NCBI GenBank assembly: GCA_018725275.1
Contig: QLUC01000022.1
Span: 1-17,714, forward strand
From: Bacillota bacterium
GTDB taxonomy: Bacteria; Bacillota; UBA994
Direction of reading: 5' to 3'
DNA length: 17,714 nt
This document shows positions 14,876 through 17,714 of this stretch, one piece after another. The position numbers and the translations under genes were made by a program. Each line of letters begins with the position of its first letter. Position 1 is the first letter of the stretch. Below the pieces are notes generated by a model, which searched no databases, was not told where the DNA came from, and was given only the letters and a program-made list of their open reading frames with translations.

Positions 14876-17070
14876 TTTAAGCCACGCTCGCGGCGCTTTT
14901 TAACGATAAAGCTGACCACATGAAGACCCTTGGTGCCACGGCCAAAGCCCGCATCAAGCCCACATTCCACCGCCATTTCATGGGTCACCTGCGTGCCGCC
15001 GCCTAGAAGCATGAGCTTATCGCGCACACCTTTCTCGACCGCCAGGTCATGGAGGCGGCGCATGTTGATGCGGTGGATATCCGCATGCGTGATAATGGTG
15101 GAGACTAAGATAGCCCCGGCATCGAGCTCGATGGCGGCATCGACCACTTTGTCGATCGAAACGGATGTTCCTAGGTAGTGGCACTCGACGCCGTAGCCCT
15201 CGATGCCGCCATGCTTGATGTCGATGATTTCGCGTAGCCCCACGGAATGCTCATCATGCCCAACTGTCGCCGCCACCACTTTGAGCGGGCGGTCATGTAT
15301 ATCGGCCCGCACCTCGTCAGCACTGAGCACAACCTCCTCTTCGGGCAGGCTAAGCTCGCGTGGGTTAATCGCCCTTAGCAACCTGCCCTTGACCTCAAGG
15401 TAGGTGCCTTCGGCCTGCTGCATGACCTGTTTGTGAATGACCTGGGGGTCCTCCAAGTTCATCTGCTTCGCCAACTCTAGGGCGCTGTAGTGCGCAAGCC
15501 TAGGCTCAGCCGGCAAGAACATCTGCACATTGACCACGCCATCTCCCGCCCATTCTACTTCGGGCTTGATGAGGCCCTGCTCGCGCAGTGTGGCCGTCTC
15601 CGTCAGGCGACGGTTGGCATTGTCCCAGTCATCAAGTTCATCGATGTAGACCACTTTTTCACTTACGCACATGCTGCACCCGGCAGTAGGCTCGCAGGCA
15701 TAGCTGTATTCCGCCGGCACATTGTTGTAGCCAAAATGCACACACACGGGGGCGAAGTAGTCCGTGTCCCGCGCTACGATGCTGTCGGCCGCTATGCCGC
15801 GGTCACTCCTTCTGACAATGCCATCGCCGTTGCGCTCGGGGTAGTAGCCGCTGTCCACAAAGAACCCGGCCTCCACCGCCTTGAAGTAGCCACCCACCGC
15901 GAGCATTTCTTCCATGAACAAGATGGCCCTTTCCTTGAGCTCGCGCACCCTAGTCCCAAGCACCCCGTCACGCTTAATTTCCACCATGTCCTGCAGGCCG
16001 TCTAGAGCGAGCAAGGCCTGCTTGGCGGTGTTGACCGCGCTGATATTGTTGTAATGCCAGGGCACATTGCGCCCTTCGTCGGGGGTAATCGTACTCTGGA
16101 TGTCCACCGAAGTGAGGCGTGAAATGAGCAAGTTCAAAGTATGGGTGACCGTGGCCTCCCGCGTGTCGGACTCGATATACTTGGTGTTCATCTGGGCCCG
16201 CATGCGGTACCCCTTGAATAATTCGCGCAGCGCCACCGCATAGGGCAGGTCAAACTGGAAGGAGGGCACGGGCGCGGCGCAAGGCGGCACCGTAGAAAGG
16301 CAAATATTGCTCGGGTCCATGCCGACCAGACGAGAATAAGAGCTGTTTAAGGCGTGCTGCACCAAGAGCTCGGGCATGACCTTCCAGCCTTCGCGCGCCG
16401 TGGCATTGGCATTGTGGGCGCCGTCAATTTGCGCCATGCCCGCGCTGGCCATGAGTTTCTTGGCTACCGCCGCATCCACAAAACTGCGGTACATGTTGAC
16501 ATTGCGGTAGAGCACATTGTACTGCGGGTCCTGATGCGCCCCGTTGACGCCTTCTTCCACAAAGAGCACCGCAATCTCCGGGCCGGCGACGCCTGAAACA
16601 TAGGAATGTAGGTTGATGGGCCTCCCCACCTCGTCTTCGATGAGGTCAAGGGCCTTCCGCGTGGCTCTGATTTGCTTGCGCGTGATGGGCACGCCGCCCA
16701 CACCCTCGGGAGTGCCTTCAATCAGCCCATCATAGTGGCTTTGCCCCGCAGTGCGAATGACCATGATATGGTCCGCACCATGCCAAGCCGCCATGCGCAT
16801 GCGCCTGATGTCGTCTTCAAAGCGACCCGAGGCGATTTCGGTGGTGATGACGCAGTCCGGCTGGGGGTCAATGCCGCCAAAGTGTTTGGCGGCCGGCAAA
16901 GGGATGCTCTGCGTTAAATTCTCCGAAGTCTGTTTGTAAGTAAGCGAGTGCATTTGTTGGTCGGGAACGAGCTTCCGCCAAGTCCAGCCCTTGCGGCGCG
17001 GGCGGTAGTTCTCTAGGTTTTCTAAAATGGCGGGGACATTTATCTTGCTGTTCTTCTCAAGCCTGTCCAT
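14872..17070 (-). CDS. oraE: D-ornithine 4,5-aminomutase, large subunit
   Basis: Adenosylcobalamin- and PLP-dependent subunit that moves the amino group of D-ornithine from C5 to C4, giving (2R,4S)-2,4-diaminopentanoate. The 732-residue length matches clostridial OraE. The N-terminal barrel region has ITTEIASGRFEDDIRRM, WHGADHIMVIRTAG and YVSGVAGPEIAV. The C-terminal cobalamin domain (about 590-732) has GHDEHSVGLREIIDIKHGG, where His608 is the predicted cobalt ligand (DxHxxG) and Lys619, 11 residues later, is the predicted PLP lysine, the same spacing as His618/Lys629 of C. sticklandii OraE. LLGGGTQVTH and DAGFGRGTKG complete the domain. The ATG overlaps the oraS stop by one base (TGATG). An unusual cysteine cluster (ACEPTAGCSMC) lies near residue 460. 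Confidence 0.98.
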   Translation of the reverse strand: MDRLEKNSKINVPAILENLENYRPRRKGWTWRKLVPDQQMHSLTYKQTSENLTQSIPLPAAKHFGGIDPQPDCVITTEIASGRFEDDIRRMRMAAWHGADHIMVIRTAGQSHYDGLIEGTPEGVGGVPITRKQIRATRKALDLIEDEVGRPINLHSYVSGVAGPEIAVLFVEEGVNGAHQDPQYNVLYRNVNMYRSFVDAAVAKKLMASAGMAQIDGAHNANATAREGWKVMPELLVQHALNSSYSRLVGMDPSNICLSTVPPCAAPVPSFQFDLPYAVALRELFKGYRMRAQMNTKYIESDTREATVTHTLNLLISRLTSVDIQSTITPDEGRNVPWHYNNISAVNTAKQALLALDGLQDMVEIKRDGVLGTRVRELKERAILFMEEMLAVGGYFKAVEAGFFVDSGYYPERNGDGIVRRSDRGIAADSIVARDTDYFAPVCVHFGYNNVPAEYSYACEPTAGCSMCVSEKVVYIDELDDWDNANRRLTETATLREQGLIKPEVEWAGDGVVNVQMFLPAEPRLAHYSALELAKQMNLEDPQVIHKQVMQQAEGTYLEVKGRLLRAINPRELSLPEEEVVLSADEVRADIHDRPLKVVAATVGHDEHSVGLREIIDIKHGGIEGYGVECHYLGTSVSIDKVVDAAIELDAGAILVSTIITHADIHRINMRRLHDLAVEKGVRDKLMLLGGGTQVTHEMAVECGLDAGFGRGTKGLHVVSFIVKKRRERGLK

Positions 17071-17435
17071 CAGCGCACGCCCCCTCTAAAGTGCTCTACC
17101 ACTTGCTCGCCACCGGCGGCGGTCAGTATTTTCTCGCCGGCCTCGTTTACCGAACATTGGTGGAGCTTGGCCATGGTGACCACCACCTGCCCCGCTCCCT
17201 TGCCCAGTAGACCCAGCTCATGGATGCGCTTGACGATGGCCCCTGCTTCCACCGAAGCAAAGCCCATGCGCAGCAGCACCGAGCGTTCGATGGACGGGGA
17301 GGTATGCTTGGCGGCTAGATCAACCAGTGGCTGCATTATTTTGTCGGACAGTTCCCAAAAACGCTTTTCCAGTTCGGCCTCACTCAACTCGGCGAGGTGC
17401 TTACGGCGCGTGGCAAAATCATCTGCTCGTTGCAT
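17070..17435 (-). CDS. oraS: D-ornithine 4,5-aminomutase, small subunit
   Basis: Small partner of OraE, needed for the active alpha2-beta2 aminomutase. The 121-residue product shows the family sequence QRADDFATRRKHL at the start, then RFWELSDKIMQPLVDLA, PSIERSVLLRMGF and GKGAGQVVVTMAK. Two adjacent ATGs exist (17438 and 17435). The second is chosen because AAGGAGGT is then better spaced and the N-terminus matches other OraS proteins; the first would add one Met. It is the first visible gene of the oraS-oraE-ATPase-orr operon. No convincing sigma-A promoter was found in the 276 bases upstream, so transcription may begin outside the window. Confidence 0.97.
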   Translation of the reverse strand: MQRADDFATRRKHLAELSEAELEKRFWELSDKIMQPLVDLAAKHTSPSIERSVLLRMGFASVEAGAIVKRIHELGLLGKGAGQVVVTMAKLHQCSVNEAGEKILTAAGGEQVVEHFRGGVR

Positions 17436-17461
17436 CATTGACCTCCTTAGTATTATGAATT

Positions 17462-17486
17462 GGGGAAGGGGGAAGGGGGAAGGGGG
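17462..17486 (+). repeat. G-quadruplex-type tract upstream of oraS
   Basis: Four runs of four or five G separated by AA (GGGG-AA-GGGGG-AA-GGGGG-AA-GGGGG) on the plus strand, about 27 bases upstream of the oraS start. The oraS mRNA leader would carry the complementary C-rich tract if transcription starts further right. The G strand fits the G4 folding rule. Any regulatory effect is inferred. The 7-base period also makes it prone to slippage. Confidence 0.7.
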
Positions 17487-17521
17487 AGTGTTTGCTCGAA
17501 GTGGTGCGCAGCGAGGACAAG

Positions 17522-17631
17522 TGGGACGAAGGGGATATTTCGCTCCGATAACTCAATCTCCATGGCTCCGAATGAACGGCAATCGCCGCCCCCACTATGG
17601 CGAAAACTTCATCCTTAAAAAAGGATTCGCC
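17522..17631 (-). pseudogene. Frameshifted remnant of a GxxExxY-family protein
   Basis: On the minus strand one frame reads FFKDEVFAIVGAAIAVHSE (17622-17566), typical of the start of GxxExxY proteins. A second frame beginning at 17563 reads MEIELSERNIPFVP, typical of the segment just after the GPGFLEAVY motif. The roughly 13 residues between, including the name-giving motif, are missing and the frame has shifted. Beyond FVP the match stops, running into the G-rich tract. A bulged hairpin (TGGCGAA at 17598-17604 with TTCGCCA at 17626-17632) lies inside. This is a decayed fragment, not a working gene. The family call comes from my memory of its conserved sequence. Confidence 0.6.
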
Positions 17632-17640
17632 AGCCCGTCT

Positions 17641-17685
17641 CCCTCTACTCCCTCTCCCTCTACTCCCTCTCCCTTTGCCCCTCTA
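17641..17685. repeat. 15-base polypyrimidine tandem repeat
   Basis: CCCTCTACTCCCTCT occurs twice without change (17641-17655 and 17656-17670), followed by a third, degenerate copy to 17685. The plus strand is almost pure pyrimidine. It borders the GxxExxY remnant on its 5' side. There are no spacers, so it is not a CRISPR array. It is probably a slippage-prone repeat; whether it recurs elsewhere in the genome cannot be seen. Confidence 0.7.
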
Positions 17686-17714
17686 ACACTGCTTCCGGCG
17701 TTAACTTGCTGTCC

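Noticed and set aside
17447..17456. CATAAT as a -10 box for oraS
   Set aside because: No -35 element stands at a suitable distance and the transcript would begin at the ribosome binding site.
17453..17563. Possible 36-residue small protein starting MEIELSERN
   Set aside because: Its first part matches the middle of GxxExxY proteins and its end is translated simple repeat, so it is a gene fragment.
17641..17685. CRISPR-like repeats
   Set aside because: Units are 15 bases, directly joined without spacers, and low in complexity; no cas genes are present.

Overview
The window looks like chromosomal DNA of an anaerobic, clostridial-type member of the Bacillota (Firmicutes), GC-rich by eye. The evidence is the gene order sigma factor / anti-sigma / cdaA / cdaR / glmM / glmS, a glmS ribozyme, strong AGGAGG-type ribosome binding sites, and an adenosylcobalamin-dependent ornithine fermentation cluster. 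All 16 intact genes lie on the minus strand, so transcription runs from the right end to the left end. No rRNA, tRNA, insertion sequence or CRISPR array was seen.

Right part (17.4 to 9.0 kb, in transcription order): oraS, oraE, a MutL/GlmL-type ATPase, orr, arcC, argF and a COG2403 protein. OTC and carbamate kinase can turn citrulline into ornithine plus ATP. Orr makes D-ornithine, and OraSE rearranges it to 2,4-diaminopentanoate. The ATPase probably reactivates the B12 mutase. Arginine deiminase and the later pathway genes (ord, ortA, ortB) are not in the window. The COG2403 protein, related to archaeal cyclic 2,3-diphosphoglycerate synthetase, has no obvious role in this pathway and is the best candidate here for unexplained biochemistry. 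A 168-base gap before arcC holds a weak promoter candidate and two near-identical palindromic boxes. A strong hairpin at 8948-8987 probably ends this block.

Left part (8.9 to 0.1 kb): a SigW-like ECF sigma factor, a zinc-finger anti-sigma protein with a bactofilin-like outer domain, a TPR protein, cdaA (c-di-AMP synthesis), cdaR, glmM, a glmS ribozyme, glmS, acpS and alr. Genes overlap or are closely spaced, so this reads as one cell-envelope operon: GlcN6P supply, its conversion to GlcN1P, c-di-AMP signalling, acyl carrier protein activation and D-alanine. An ECF-type promoter (TGTAAC-N16-CGTA) sits just before and partly inside the longest sigma reading frame, which suggests autoregulation and a downstream GTG start. 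The ribozyme overlaps the 3' end of glmM, so its predicted cleavage site falls before the glmM stop codon.

Ends: bases 1-91 hold a small inverted and direct repeat. Bases 17439-17714 hold no intact gene. They contain a frameshifted remnant of a GxxExxY-family protein, a (G4-5)AA quadruplex-type tract just upstream of oraS, and a 15-base polypyrimidine tandem repeat.
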